Positions 1 to 7,002 of a stretch of DNA of 9,978 bases are shown in pieces. Location: positions 1 through 9,978 of the forward strand of contig DBOG01000061.1 of assembly GCA_002299915.1 (NCBI GenBank), read 5' to 3'. The DNA is from Proteobacteria bacterium UBA652. GTDB taxonomy: Bacteria > Pseudomonadota > Gammaproteobacteria > Nitrosococcales > Methylophagaceae. The notes under the pieces were generated by a model that saw nothing but the letters and a program-made list of their open reading frames with translations, had not been told where the DNA came from and did no database searches. Numbering within the stretch: the first letter of the stretch is position 1; each line of letters starts with the position of its first letter. A program made the translations under genes and the position numbers.

Positions 1-89
1 TAAGTTCACCTGTGACCATAACTTCCCTTTGGCATAGACCATTAATTAGGCCAACATTATGCGATATCTGGAGATAAATAGGAAGAAAA

Positions 90-163
90 TGGAGGCTGCG
101 GCCGGAGTCGAACCGGCGTAGATGGATTTGCAATCCACTGCATGGCCATTTTGCTACGCAGCC
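90..163 (-). tRNA. cysT: tRNA-Cys (anticodon GCA)
   Basis: Reading the minus strand, a complete 74-nt cloverleaf is visible. The acceptor stem GGCTGCG (163-157) pairs with CGCAGCC (100-94), the discriminator base is U as expected for tRNA-Cys, and CCA is encoded at 92-90. The anticodon stem GTGGA/TCCAT encloses the loop TTGCAAA, with anticodon GCA at 131-129. The T arm is GCCGG/CCGGC. The gene lies about 70 nt downstream of tRNA-Gly on the same strand and is presumably co-transcribed with it. The symbol follows the E. coli glyW-cysT order next to pgsA. Confidence 0.97.
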
Positions 164-196
164 TTAAAACTTTTTTATAGTGCCAGAAATAAAACA

Positions 197-224
197 CCCG
201 CCACTTAAACTGGTTAAGGGCGGG
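197..224 (-). terminator. Terminator-like hairpin between tRNA-Gly and tRNA-Cys
   Basis: In the minus-strand transcript, 224-219 pairs with 202-197 (CCCGCC/GGCGGG), followed after a one-base bulge by five more pairs (218-214 with 208-204) and a five-base loop. This is eleven pairs in total. The 3' arm is followed by TG, four Ts, A and three Ts. The stem is GC-rich and the U tract is imperfect, so it could be a leaky intrinsic terminator or an RNA-processing hairpin within the two-tRNA transcript. Confidence 0.5.
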
Positions 225-233
225 CGCGGTATC

Positions 234-309
234 TGGAGCGGAAAACGAGGTTCGAACTCGCGACCTCAACCTTGGCAAGGTTGCGCTCTACCAGCTGAGC
301 TATTCCCGC
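234..309 (-). tRNA. glyW: tRNA-Gly (anticodon GCC)
   Basis: A 76-nt cloverleaf is complete on the minus strand. The acceptor stem GCGGGAA (309-303) pairs with TTTCCGC (244-238) through one G-U pair, where the E. coli gene has G-C. The D arm is GCTC/GAGC. The anticodon stem CAACC/GGTTG surrounds the loop TTGCCAA, with GCC at 276-274. The T arm is GCGAG/CTCGT with one wobble pair. The discriminator is U and CCA is encoded at 236-234. The gene is first in the tRNA transcript, only about 10 nt downstream of the predicted transcription start. Confidence 0.97.
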
Positions 310-324
310 TTTGAGAAGCCGCCC

Positions 325-352
325 ATTGTAGCGGTTTACGATTTTATGTCAA
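325..352 (-). promoter_or_regulatory. Strong sigma-70 promoter of the tRNA pair
   Basis: On the minus strand a perfect -35 box TTGACA (352-347) is followed by a 16-bp spacer and a near-perfect -10 box TACAAT (330-325). The discriminator just downstream is GC-rich (GGGCGGC), the arrangement typical of stringently controlled stable-RNA promoters. The expected start is near 317-319, about 10 nt before tRNA-Gly. The -35 box covers the last codon positions of pgsA, including its TGA stop (351-349), so the tRNA promoter is embedded in the end of the coding sequence. Confidence 0.85.
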
Positions 353-921
353 GCCTTATCCGTTAAAATTGGCCACGCAGATTGCATATATTGCACCATG
401 GAAACAAAAGTGAGCGCCGCTGCAATATAGAGCAAGACCACACCAATCTCAAATATCGGCAAGCCAAACAAGCTGTTGCCTACAGCTGGATCAAATATCA
501 AACAGCCAATAGCCAACATTTGAAACGCGGTTTTGAATTTGCCCATGGCAGAAACTTTAACCGCATTTCTCTCGCCTTTTTCGGCCATCCATTCACGCAA
601 AGCAGAAATTGCGATTTCACGACCGATAATAATAATAACGGGGATAAGAATATACCAAGTGGGCATTTGTTGGAGAATTAGCAATAATGCGACACCGACT
701 AGTAATTTATCGGCAACAGGATCAATAAATGCGCCTAATGGCGTTGTTTCATCCCATTTCCGAGCAAGATAGCCATCTAGCCAATCTGTTATTGCGGCAA
801 TAATAAAAATAACGGTTGCGATTGCTGGGCCATATTTTCCAAATAGAAAATAGGCGATCAATAGGACGGGGATCAGCAATATGCGAAGCAAGCTGAGCTT
901 ATTGGGTAAGTTATCAAACAT
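349..921 (-). CDS. pgsA: CDP-diacylglycerol--glycerol-3-phosphate 3-phosphatidyltransferase
   Basis: This 190-residue inner-membrane enzyme joins CDP-diacylglycerol and glycerol-3-phosphate to make phosphatidylglycerophosphate, the committed step to phosphatidylglycerol and cardiolipin. The CDP-alcohol phosphotransferase signature is complete: Asp46, Asp49, Gly50, Ala53, Arg54, Gly63, Asp67 and Asp71 keep the D-x2-DG-x2-AR-x8-G-x3-D-x3-D spacing. The rest is dominated by hydrophobic helices, for example residues 14-27, 33-44, 74-84 and 160-176. The length is close to the roughly 182 residues of E. coli PgsA. The gene starts 33 nt after the uvrC stop and has only a weak purine-rich ribosome site (TAAGA), so it probably depends on uvrC transcription. 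The tRNA promoter overlaps its stop codon. Confidence 0.96.
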   Translation of the reverse strand: MFDNLPNKLSLLRILLIPVLLIAYFLFGKYGPAIATVIFIIAAITDWLDGYLARKWDETTPLGAFIDPVADKLLVGVALLLILQQMPTWYILIPVIIIIGREIAISALREWMAEKGERNAVKVSAMGKFKTAFQMLAIGCLIFDPAVGNSLFGLPIFEIGVVLLYIAAALTFVSMVQYMQSAWPILTDKA

Positions 922-933
922 ATTTAAATCTTA

Positions 934-965
934 CGATACCAAAAAATATTTGGCTTATTGTATCG
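934..965 (-). other. Small inverted repeat across the uvrC stop codon
   Basis: The arms CGATAC (965-960) and GTATCG (939-934) can pair in the uvrC-pgsA transcript. A further short CAAA/TTTG pairing lies inside the loop. The structure covers the uvrC TAA and ends just before the weak pgsA ribosome site. It is AT-rich and short. It may influence coupling between the two genes, or it may be chance. Confidence 0.25.
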
Positions 966-2766
966 CGTTATGGAATATATCATAAACTTTTTGTGCCAGT
1001 GCAGGACTGATCCCATCCACACGCGCTAAATCTTCTACGCCAGCACGTTTGACTTCTTGAATGCCACCAAACTGCTGTAATAGCTTCTGCCGCCGTTTGG
1101 CACCTAGGCCTGGTATGCGTTCTAGTTCGGAAGTTACTCGGGCTTTAGCGCGCCGTTGCCGATGGCCTGTGATCGCAAACCGATGGGCTTCATCTCGCAC
1201 CTGCTGTAATAGATGTAATGCCGGAGAATCTGCTGGCAAAATAACTTCACCTGCTTGACCGACCAGAAATAAACTTTCTTCTCCTGGCTTACGCGCTGGG
1301 CCTTTGGCAATGCCTAAAATAGGCAAATCGGTGAGTTGTAGTTCTTGCATCACGGCAATCGCTTCGGTAAGTTGGCCTTTCCCGCCATCAATAAGCAATA
1401 AATCTGGCCACTTCCCTTCACCTTTTTTGAGGCGGGTATAACGCCTCGTCAGCGCTTGGTTCATCGCGGCATAATCATCGCCCGCGGTAATGCCTTCAAT
1501 ATTAAATTTACGATAATCACTTTTAATCGCGCCCTCAATCCCAAATACCACACAGGATGCGACTGTTTTCTCGCCACTGGTGTGGCTGATATCAAAACAT
1601 TCTACCCGTTTGGGCATGTCATCCATTTTTAAGGCGGTTTGCAATAGCTCGAAGCGCTTGAGCATATTCATTTTGCTGTCTAGCCGTTGGCTAACGCTTA
1701 ATTCCGCATTGGTGAGCGCCATCTTCATCCAACGACTTCCCATACCACGCTGCGGTTGGCGCAAAGCCACTTTATGCCCTGCCGTTTCAGTTAGCGTTTC
1801 ACTGAGCCAATCGGTATCTTCTAAATCATGGCTGAGTAAAATGTCAGCGGGGGTTTCTCTGCCTAAATAATATTGTGGGATCAGGGCGGATAAAATTGAT
1901 TCCGCCGTGTTCCCCGCCGATCCTTTCGGAAATAGGCTTTTATTGCCCAAGTGTCGCCCACCGCGAATAAAGCAGACCTCAACACAAGCCACCCCATTAC
2001 GCACCACCGCCGCCAACACATCTAAATTACCGGCATCTGTGCTGGCATATTGTTTTTCTTGGATCCGCCGTAAGCTAATAATTTTATCTCGCAAAATAGC
2101 TGCTTGTTCAAAATTAAGTTCGATAGATGCTTTCGCCATTTGGGTTGATAATTCATCAATCACTTGTTGGTTTTTGCCTTGTAAGAACATCACGGTATGC
2201 GTCACATCACGCTGGTAATCTTGTTTTGAGATTAAATCCACACACGGCGCCGTACAACGTTTTATTTGATATTGCAGACAGGGCCTTGAGCGATTGGCAT
2301 AGAAAGTATCATCGCATTGACGCACGGGGAACAATTTTTGCAATAAATTCAGGCTTTCTCGCACCGCCCCCGCGCTAGGATATGGCCCAAAATATTGGCC
2401 TTTTGCCCGTTGCGCGCCACGATGCAAACTTAACCGTGGAAAATCATCGCCCGATAAAAACAAGTGGGGATAGGTTTTGTCATCACGTAATAGAATGTTA
2501 TAGCGTGGCTTGAGCTGCTTAATCAGATTGTTTTCTAGGATTAAGGCTTCATTTTCGGTATGGGTGACGGTGGTATTAATCGCCTCAATCTGCGCCACCA
2601 TCACTTGGGTTTTAGAATTTAACCCTGTTTTTCTAAAATAACTCGATACCCGTTTTTTGAGGTTTTTTGCCTTCCCAACATAAATGACGCCCCCCTCCTC
2701 ATCACACATTTGATAAATGCCAGGCCGCCCGGTTAGGCCTTTTAAAAAAGTAGCATGATCAAACAT
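955..2766 (-). CDS. uvrC: UvrABC excision nuclease subunit C
   Basis: UvrC makes both incisions around a DNA lesion in nucleotide excision repair, after UvrA and UvrB mark the site. The 603-residue protein has the family's full order of parts. The GIY-YIG nuclease occupies about residues 12-95, with Gly16-Ile17-Tyr18, Tyr29-Val30-Gly31, Arg39 and the probable metal ligand Glu78. Four cysteines (151, 163, 171, 175) match the conserved cluster of UvrC. A UVR helix pair for UvrB contact lies near 199-235. The RNase H-like 5' nuclease keeps Asp392, Asp460 and His528. A helix-hairpin-helix pair sits near 545-600. Length agrees with E. coli (610). The start at 2766 has AAAGG seven bases upstream (2778-2774). 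pgsA follows 33 nt downstream as in enterobacteria. A palindromic element lies directly upstream. Confidence 0.98.
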   Translation of the reverse strand: MFDHATFLKGLTGRPGIYQMCDEEGGVIYVGKAKNLKKRVSSYFRKTGLNSKTQVMVAQIEAINTTVTHTENEALILENNLIKQLKPRYNILLRDDKTYPHLFLSGDDFPRLSLHRGAQRAKGQYFGPYPSAGAVRESLNLLQKLFPVRQCDDTFYANRSRPCLQYQIKRCTAPCVDLISKQDYQRDVTHTVMFLQGKNQQVIDELSTQMAKASIELNFEQAAILRDKIISLRRIQEKQYASTDAGNLDVLAAVVRNGVACVEVCFIRGGRHLGNKSLFPKGSAGNTAESILSALIPQYYLGRETPADILLSHDLEDTDWLSETLTETAGHKVALRQPQRGMGSRWMKMALTNAELSVSQRLDSKMNMLKRFELLQTALKMDDMPKRVECFDISHTSGEKTVASCVVFGIEGAIKSDYRKFNIEGITAGDDYAAMNQALTRRYTRLKKGEGKWPDLLLIDGGKGQLTEAIAVMQELQLTDLPILGIAKGPARKPGEESLFLVGQAGEVILPADSPALHLLQQVRDEAHRFAITGHRQRRAKARVTSELERIPGLGAKRRQKLLQQFGGIQEVKRAGVEDLARVDGISPALAQKVYDIFHNAIQ

Positions 2767-2790
2767 AATAGAACCTTTGTTCGCGTCGCC

Positions 2791-2886
2791 TTTTCCGCCA
2801 GGGCTGCGTTAAAAATAATCTCAACATGCTCATTTACACTGGTAAACTGTGCTTTTTCGACCCTTTTTGCCTTGCCCTATCGAAAA
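2791..2886. repeat. Concentric palindromic element upstream of uvrC
   Basis: Nested inverted repeats share one centre near 2839.5: TTTAC/GTAAA (2833-2837 with 2842-2846), AAAAA/TTTTT (2811-2815 with 2864-2868), AGGGC/GCCCT (2800-2804 with 2874-2878) and an outer TTTT/AAAA pair (2791-2794 with 2883-2886). Together they make an imperfect hairpin of about 95 nt filling most of the gap between the small membrane gene and uvrC. No coding sequence is supported here. Short blocks (GATAG-GCAAGGC and TAACGCAGC) recur in the same order in the 7414-7577 palindrome, which suggests a dispersed repeat family. The exact ends are uncertain. Confidence 0.5.
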
Positions 2887-2915
2887 ATACTTAGCGTGCA
2901 AACCTCCTATACAAC

Positions 2916-3131
2916 TTATTTTTTACCTGGAAATTCTTTCTTCTTAGGTGAATATTCGCGACGATAGCATTTATGCGCTTGATAGAAGCTATTCGCTGCT
3001 AGACCCAATAACACCAAGCCACCAATAATCCCGACCATGGGTGGTGAATATAGATACATCAATACAGCCGCCACCAACTCGCAAGCACCAATAACTTTCA
3101 ATAACAATACATTTTCAGTTCGTTTTGCCAT
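2916..3131 (-). CDS. Small two-helix membrane protein of unknown function
   Basis: I do not recognise this 71-residue protein. It has a short charged N-terminus (MAKRTEN) and two hydrophobic segments at about residues 9-28 and 32-49, joined by a tight Ser-Pro-Pro turn. A Lys/Arg-rich tail covers residues 54-71. The pattern predicts a helical hairpin in the inner membrane with both ends in the cytoplasm. The frame is open further upstream to 3251. The start at 3131 is chosen because GGAG lies six bases before it (3141-3138), whereas the longer version would run into mfd on the other strand. A candidate promoter lies upstream. It points the same way as uvrC, 149 nt ahead of it, and is divergent from mfd. 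No functional link to repair can be shown. Confidence 0.7.
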   Translation of the reverse strand: MAKRTENVLLLKVIGACELVAAVLMYLYSPPMVGIIGGLVLLGLAANSFYQAHKCYRREYSPKKKEFPGKK

Positions 3132-3161
3132 ATTATTCTCCGCCACCCTTTCTAGTATTCC

Positions 3162-3189
3162 ATTACAATTATATACCCATTTGTGTAAA
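3162..3189 (-). promoter_or_regulatory. Candidate promoter for the small membrane protein gene
   Basis: On the minus strand TTTACA (3189-3184) and TGTAAT (3167-3162) are separated by 16 bp, each matching five of six consensus bases. An overlapping TATAAT (3173-3168) has no good -35 partner. The site lies 31 nt before the start codon at 3131, in the divergent region shared with mfd. Confidence 0.4.
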
Positions 3190-3223
3190 AATAGCCGCCT
3201 TAACACGTTAACAATATAGCGCC

Positions 3224-6200
3224 ATGTCCCCATCAGAAAAAAACTTGCCACTTAAACCGATCCTAGCCGATGACGTCAAACTCATTCAGGCAGGCCAGCT
3301 CTATGGTAGTGCGGCTGGCTGTTTGATTGCCAACGCTGCGCACCAACATGAAGGGCCGCTGTTAGTGGTGACGCAAGATACCGCCTCCGCCCACCATTTA
3401 GCGCAAGACATCTTATTTTATATGGGCAAAGATACACTGCCTATCTTGCATTTCCCTGATTGGGAAACCCTGCCCTACGATAGCTTCTCTCCTCACCAAG
3501 ATATTATCTCCGAACGCTTAGCCACGCTACATCAATTGCCTAGTTTTAATCGCGGTATTTTATTAGTTCCTATTGCGACCTTAATGCACCGCTTGCCGCC
3601 ACAAGATTTCTTGGCTAGCAACAGCCTGATGCTCAATACAGGTGACAAACTGAATATAGAGCAATGGCGACAACAATTAGAAAAAGCAGGTTATCGCGCT
3701 GTTTCCCAAGTGATTGAACATGGTGAGTATGCGGTGCGTGGCTCCATTATTGACATTTTCCCAATGGGCAGCGAAGCACCTTATCGGATTGATTTATTTG
3801 ATGATGAAATAGAAAGCTTGCGAACTTTTGACCCTGAAACCCAATCTTCCACGGCCACGATCAAAAATATCCAATTACTCCCCGCACGCGAATTCCCTTT
3901 TACAACGGACAGCATCAATCGCTTTCGCCAGCAATTTCGAGATCACTTTGATGGCGATCCACAACGTAGCTTAATTTATCGTGAAATCACCGATGGCAAT
4001 GTGCCGAGTGGAATTGAATATTATCTGTCTTTATTTTTTAATCACACCCAAGGCTTATTAGATTATTTACCTAATAACACGCTAATCACCCACCTCCATG
4101 ATACCTTCGATGCTGCCAACACTTTCTGGCAAGAAATTCAGCAGCGCTATGAACATCGTGGGGTGGATATCGAACGGCCTTTATTGCCGCCTACCGAACT
4201 ATTTTTCCCTACCGATATTTTATTTGGCCAATTTAAACACTACCAAAGGCTACAAATACAATCACATGAATTGGATAATAGCTCAGGGAATATCAACTAC
4301 GCCACCAGCCTACCCCCACAACTCACCCTAAATTCACAAGCTGAAAACACCTGCGATGCGCTTAATCAATTTATGGCAGGCTTTGATGGCCGCATCTTGT
4401 TAGCTGCTGAAACGGCAGGTCGCCGAGAAACCTTACTCGATTTACTACAAAAACATGCTATTTATCCCGTTAAATACGCTGGTTGGGATGATTTCTTAGC
4501 AGGTGATGATCTGCTCGGGATCACCGTTGCGCCGCTAGAGCAGGGCTTGATCTTAGCGAAGCCAGCGATTGCGGTGATTGCAGAGCCGCAATTATTTGGT
4601 CAACAAGTCATGCAACGTCGTCGTCGCAGTCGGCGAAAACGAGATCCCAATTCGGTTATCAAAAACCTGGCTGAGTTATCGCTTGGTGATGCCGTGGTGC
4701 ATGAAGATCATGGTGTGGGTCGCTATCTCGGCTTAGAAACCATGGATATGGGGGATATTGATACCGAATATGTGGTGCTCGAATATGCCAAAGGCGATAA
4801 ATTATATGTGCCTGTTGCCTCGCTGGATTTAATCGGCCGTTATTCAGGATCAGCACCTGAACTGGCACCCTTACATACGCTTGGCTCAGGACAATGGGAA
4901 AAATCAAAGCGTAAAGCGGCTGAAAAAGTGCGCGATGTGGCGGCTGAATTACTGGATATTTATGCCCAGCGTGCCGCCCATACAAAACCGCCTATTGATG
5001 AACCAGATGATCAATATGAGGTGTTTGCCGCGGCTTTTCCATTTGAGACCACACCCGATCAGCAAGATGCGATTGATGATGTTATTAAAGATATGACCAG
5101 TACCTTACCCATGGATCGTTTAATCTGTGGTGATGTCGGTTTTGGTAAAACGGAAGTGGCGATGCGGGCGGCTTTTCTGGCGGTGCAGGCGGGTAAGCAA
5201 GTGATGGTGCTCGTACCTACCACCCTATTAGCACAGCAGCATTATGAAAGCTTTAAAGATCGCTTTGCAGATTGGCCAGTGCAAATCGAAGTCATGTCGC
5301 GCTTCCGCACCAAGAAACAAACCGATGCCGTAAAATCTGCGCTATCAGATGGCACGGCTGACATTATTATCGGCACCCATAAGATCATCCAAAATGATAT
5401 TGATCCCAAGCGATTAGGTTTGTTTGTACTCGATGAAGAGCATCGTTTTGGAGTAACACAGAAAGAACAGATCAAAAAATTCCGTGCTGAGATTGATGTG
5501 CTCACACTCACCGCCACACCGATTCCACGCACTTTAAACATGTCGATTTCGGGGATCCGTGATCTGTCGATTATCGCTACCCCGCCGCCTAAACGTTTGG
5601 CGATTAAAACCTTCGTCCAACAATGGGATAAAGAAAAACTGCATGAAGCGATGCAACGGGAAATAAAACGTGGCGGACAGGTCTATTTTCTGCATAATCG
5701 AGTAGAAGATATTGATAAAATTGCCCGAGAAGTCGAAGAGATTTTGCCAGAAGCGAAGGTTGCGGTTGCTCATGGGCAGATGCGCGAGCGGGAATTAGAA
5801 AATGTGATGCTGGATTTTTATCATCAGCGCGTTAATGTACTGGTCTGCACCACGATTATCGAAACAGGTATTGATATCCCCAATGCCAATACCATTATTA
5901 TCCATCGCGCCGATAAACTCGGCTTAGCCCAGCTTTATCAGATCCGTGGACGCGTTGGTCGCTCGCATCATCGCGCCTATGCTTATCTAATTGTGCCACC
6001 CCGTAATGCAATGACGGCCGATGCGATTAAACGCTTAGAAGCCATAGAGGCCATCGAAGATCTCGGTACGGGCTTCACCCTGGCAACCCACGATATGGAG
6101 ATCCGTGGGGCAGGTGAATTACTGGGCGATGAGCAAAGCGGACAAATGCAAGAGATTGGCTTTAATTTATATAATGAATTATTAGAGCGTGCAGTGACAG

Positions 6201-6700
6201 CGCTTAAAGCAGGCAAAGAAGCCAATATTGACTTTGATGAACGCCACTTTGTTGAAATCGACCTGCATGTGCCTGCGTTGATTCCAACAGATTATTTGCC
6301 TGATGTGCATTTACGGCTTGTTTTATATAAACGCATTTCAGCCGCGCCTGATCATGCCGCATTGCATGAACTGCAAGTTGAAATGATTGATCGATTTGGT
6401 CTATTGCCCGATGCGGTTAAAACCTTATTCGCTGTGCATGAGTTACGCTTAAAAGCCGCGCCGCTTGGCATTCGTAAAATAGACGTGTATGAACAAAGCG
6501 GGCGGATTCTATTCCGCGCCCAACCTGATATTGATCCAATGACCATCATCAATTTAATTCAACTTGCGCCCAGACGCTATAAATTAGATGGCCAAGATAA
6601 ACTCCGTTTTATCGAAGATATGCCTGATGCAGACAGCCGTTTGCAGGTGTTAGGCGCAGTGCTGGATAAATTAGCCGAAAAGAACGAATCGAACGATTAG
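3224..6700 (+). CDS. mfd: Transcription-repair coupling factor Mfd
   Basis: Mfd is an ATP-driven DNA translocase that pushes RNA polymerase stalled at a lesion off the template and recruits UvrA. The 1158-residue protein is full length (E. coli 1148) and follows it throughout. The N-terminal UvrB-like region, about residues 1-350, carries the conserved DWETLPYDSFSPHQD stretch. A basic linker is near 464-473. The CarD-like RNA-polymerase-binding domain is about 478-555. The RecG-like motor spans about 575-930, with Walker A GDVGFGKT (636-643, Lys642), DEEH box 737-740, and motif VI RGRVGR (908-913). The autoinhibitory C-terminal domain follows. The start is fixed by an in-frame stop at 3209-3211, but no Shine-Dalgarno sequence precedes it. 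The gene ends in TAG, with an in-frame TAA one codon later. uvrC lies nearby on the opposite strand. Confidence 0.98.
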   Translation: MSPSEKNLPLKPILADDVKLIQAGQLYGSAAGCLIANAAHQHEGPLLVVTQDTASAHHLAQDILFYMGKDTLPILHFPDWETLPYDSFSPHQDIISERLATLHQLPSFNRGILLVPIATLMHRLPPQDFLASNSLMLNTGDKLNIEQWRQQLEKAGYRAVSQVIEHGEYAVRGSIIDIFPMGSEAPYRIDLFDDEIESLRTFDPETQSSTATIKNIQLLPAREFPFTTDSINRFRQQFRDHFDGDPQRSLIYREITDGNVPSGIEYYLSLFFNHTQGLLDYLPNNTLITHLHDTFDAANTFWQEIQQRYEHRGVDIERPLLPPTELFFPTDILFGQFKHYQRLQIQSHELDNSSGNINYATSLPPQLTLNSQAENTCDALNQFMAGFDGRILLAAETAGRRETLLDLLQKHAIYPVKYAGWDDFLAGDDLLGITVAPLEQGLILAKPAIAVIAEPQLFGQQVMQRRRRSRRKRDPNSVIKNLAELSLGDAVVHEDHGVGRYLGLETMDMGDIDTEYVVLEYAKGDKLYVPVASLDLIGRYSGSAPELAPLHTLGSGQWEKSKRKAAEKVRDVAAELLDIYAQRAAHTKPPIDEPDDQYEVFAAAFPFETTPDQQDAIDDVIKDMTSTLPMDRLICGDVGFGKTEVAMRAAFLAVQAGKQVMVLVPTTLLAQQHYESFKDRFADWPVQIEVMSRFRTKKQTDAVKSALSDGTADIIIGTHKIIQNDIDPKRLGLFVLDEEHRFGVTQKEQIKKFRAEIDVLTLTATPIPRTLNMSISGIRDLSIIATPPPKRLAIKTFVQQWDKEKLHEAMQREIKRGGQVYFLHNRVEDIDKIAREVEEILPEAKVAVAHGQMRERELENVMLDFYHQRVNVLVCTTIIETGIDIPNANTIIIHRADKLGLAQLYQIRGRVGRSHHRAYAYLIVPPRNAMTADAIKRLEAIEAIEDLGTGFTLATHDMEIRGAGELLGDEQSGQMQEIGFNLYNELLERAVTALKAGKEANIDFDERHFVEIDLHVPALIPTDYLPDVHLRLVLYKRISAAPDHAALHELQVEMIDRFGLLPDAVKTLFAVHELRLKAAPLGIRKIDVYEQSGRILFRAQPDIDPMTIINLIQLAPRRYKLDGQDKLRFIEDMPDADSRLQVLGAVLDKLAEKNESND

Positions 6701-6710
6701 GTCTAAACAT

Positions 6711-6722
6711 GCTATAAATAGC
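6711..6722. promoter_or_regulatory. Possible operator/promoter ahead of the antitoxin
   Basis: The 12-bp sequence GCTATAAATAGC has five-base inverted arms and contains a TATAAA that could act as a -10 box. It lies 31 nt before the antitoxin start, where an autoregulatory Phd/YefM operator would be expected. No convincing -35 box is seen, and short AT-rich palindromes occur by chance. Confidence 0.25.
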
Positions 6723-6753
6723 TACGATTATTTTGAGTTTGGACACCTTAATT

Positions 6754-7002
6754 ATGCAAGTATTTACTGCAAATGAAGCAAAGACACACTTTGGTGCCTT
6801 TATTGATAAAGCACAGAGAGAGCCTGTGAGGGTGACGCGCCGTGGCCGTACAATTGGCATTATGGTGTCTGAAGCTGAATATGAATCTATGCGGTAGTTT
6901 TATGCCAATCGCTTATTACATTCATTAGAAAAATCAGGAAAAGAGGCTGCCGAAAAAGGCCTAAATAAAGCTGTGTTACAGCAGCTATTAAGCGATGATT
7001 AA
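6754..7002 (+). pseudogene. Phd/YefM-family antitoxin interrupted by in-frame TAG
   Basis: The first 47 codons encode an N-terminal Phd/YefM antitoxin domain: MQVFTANEAKTHFGAFID, then a basic strand with VTRRGR followed by TIGIMVS. Codon 48 is TAG (6895-6897). Reading on in the same frame gives 34 more sense codons (FYANRLLHSLE and an acidic, Lys-rich helix ending in SDD) before TAA at 7000-7002. That stretch looks like the family's toxin-binding C-terminus, and the full frame would be 82 codons, a normal length. There is no frameshift, only one stop codon. As read, the product would keep its DNA-binding half and lose the part that neutralises the toxin. The restored stop overlaps the toxin start by 8 nt. 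A weak GGA ribosome site is at 6741-6743. It could be a recent nonsense mutation, an amber read-through site or a sequencing error. Confidence 0.85.

Noticed and set aside
1..42. Possible start of a minus-strand gene running off the left edge (MVYAKGKLWSQ...)
   Set aside because: Only 14 codons are visible, there is no ribosome site, and no family can be recognised.
57..278. Open frame of 73 codons on the minus strand
   Set aside because: It runs through both tRNA genes and has no ribosome site.
3171..3179. Short match to the MITE end (ATACCCAT) in the mfd promoter region
   Set aside because: Only about eight bases agree with the terminal repeat and there is no partner arm, so chance is the better explanation.
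3132..3251. Longer 111-residue version of the small membrane protein starting at 3251
   Set aside because: The extra 40 residues overlap the start of mfd on the other strand, while a good GGAG ribosome site sits just ahead of the internal ATG at 3131.
4616..4642. Arg-rich stretch in Mfd (residues 465-473) as a possible insertion
   Set aside because: E. coli Mfd also has a basic segment at this position before the polymerase-binding domain, so it is an ordinary linker.
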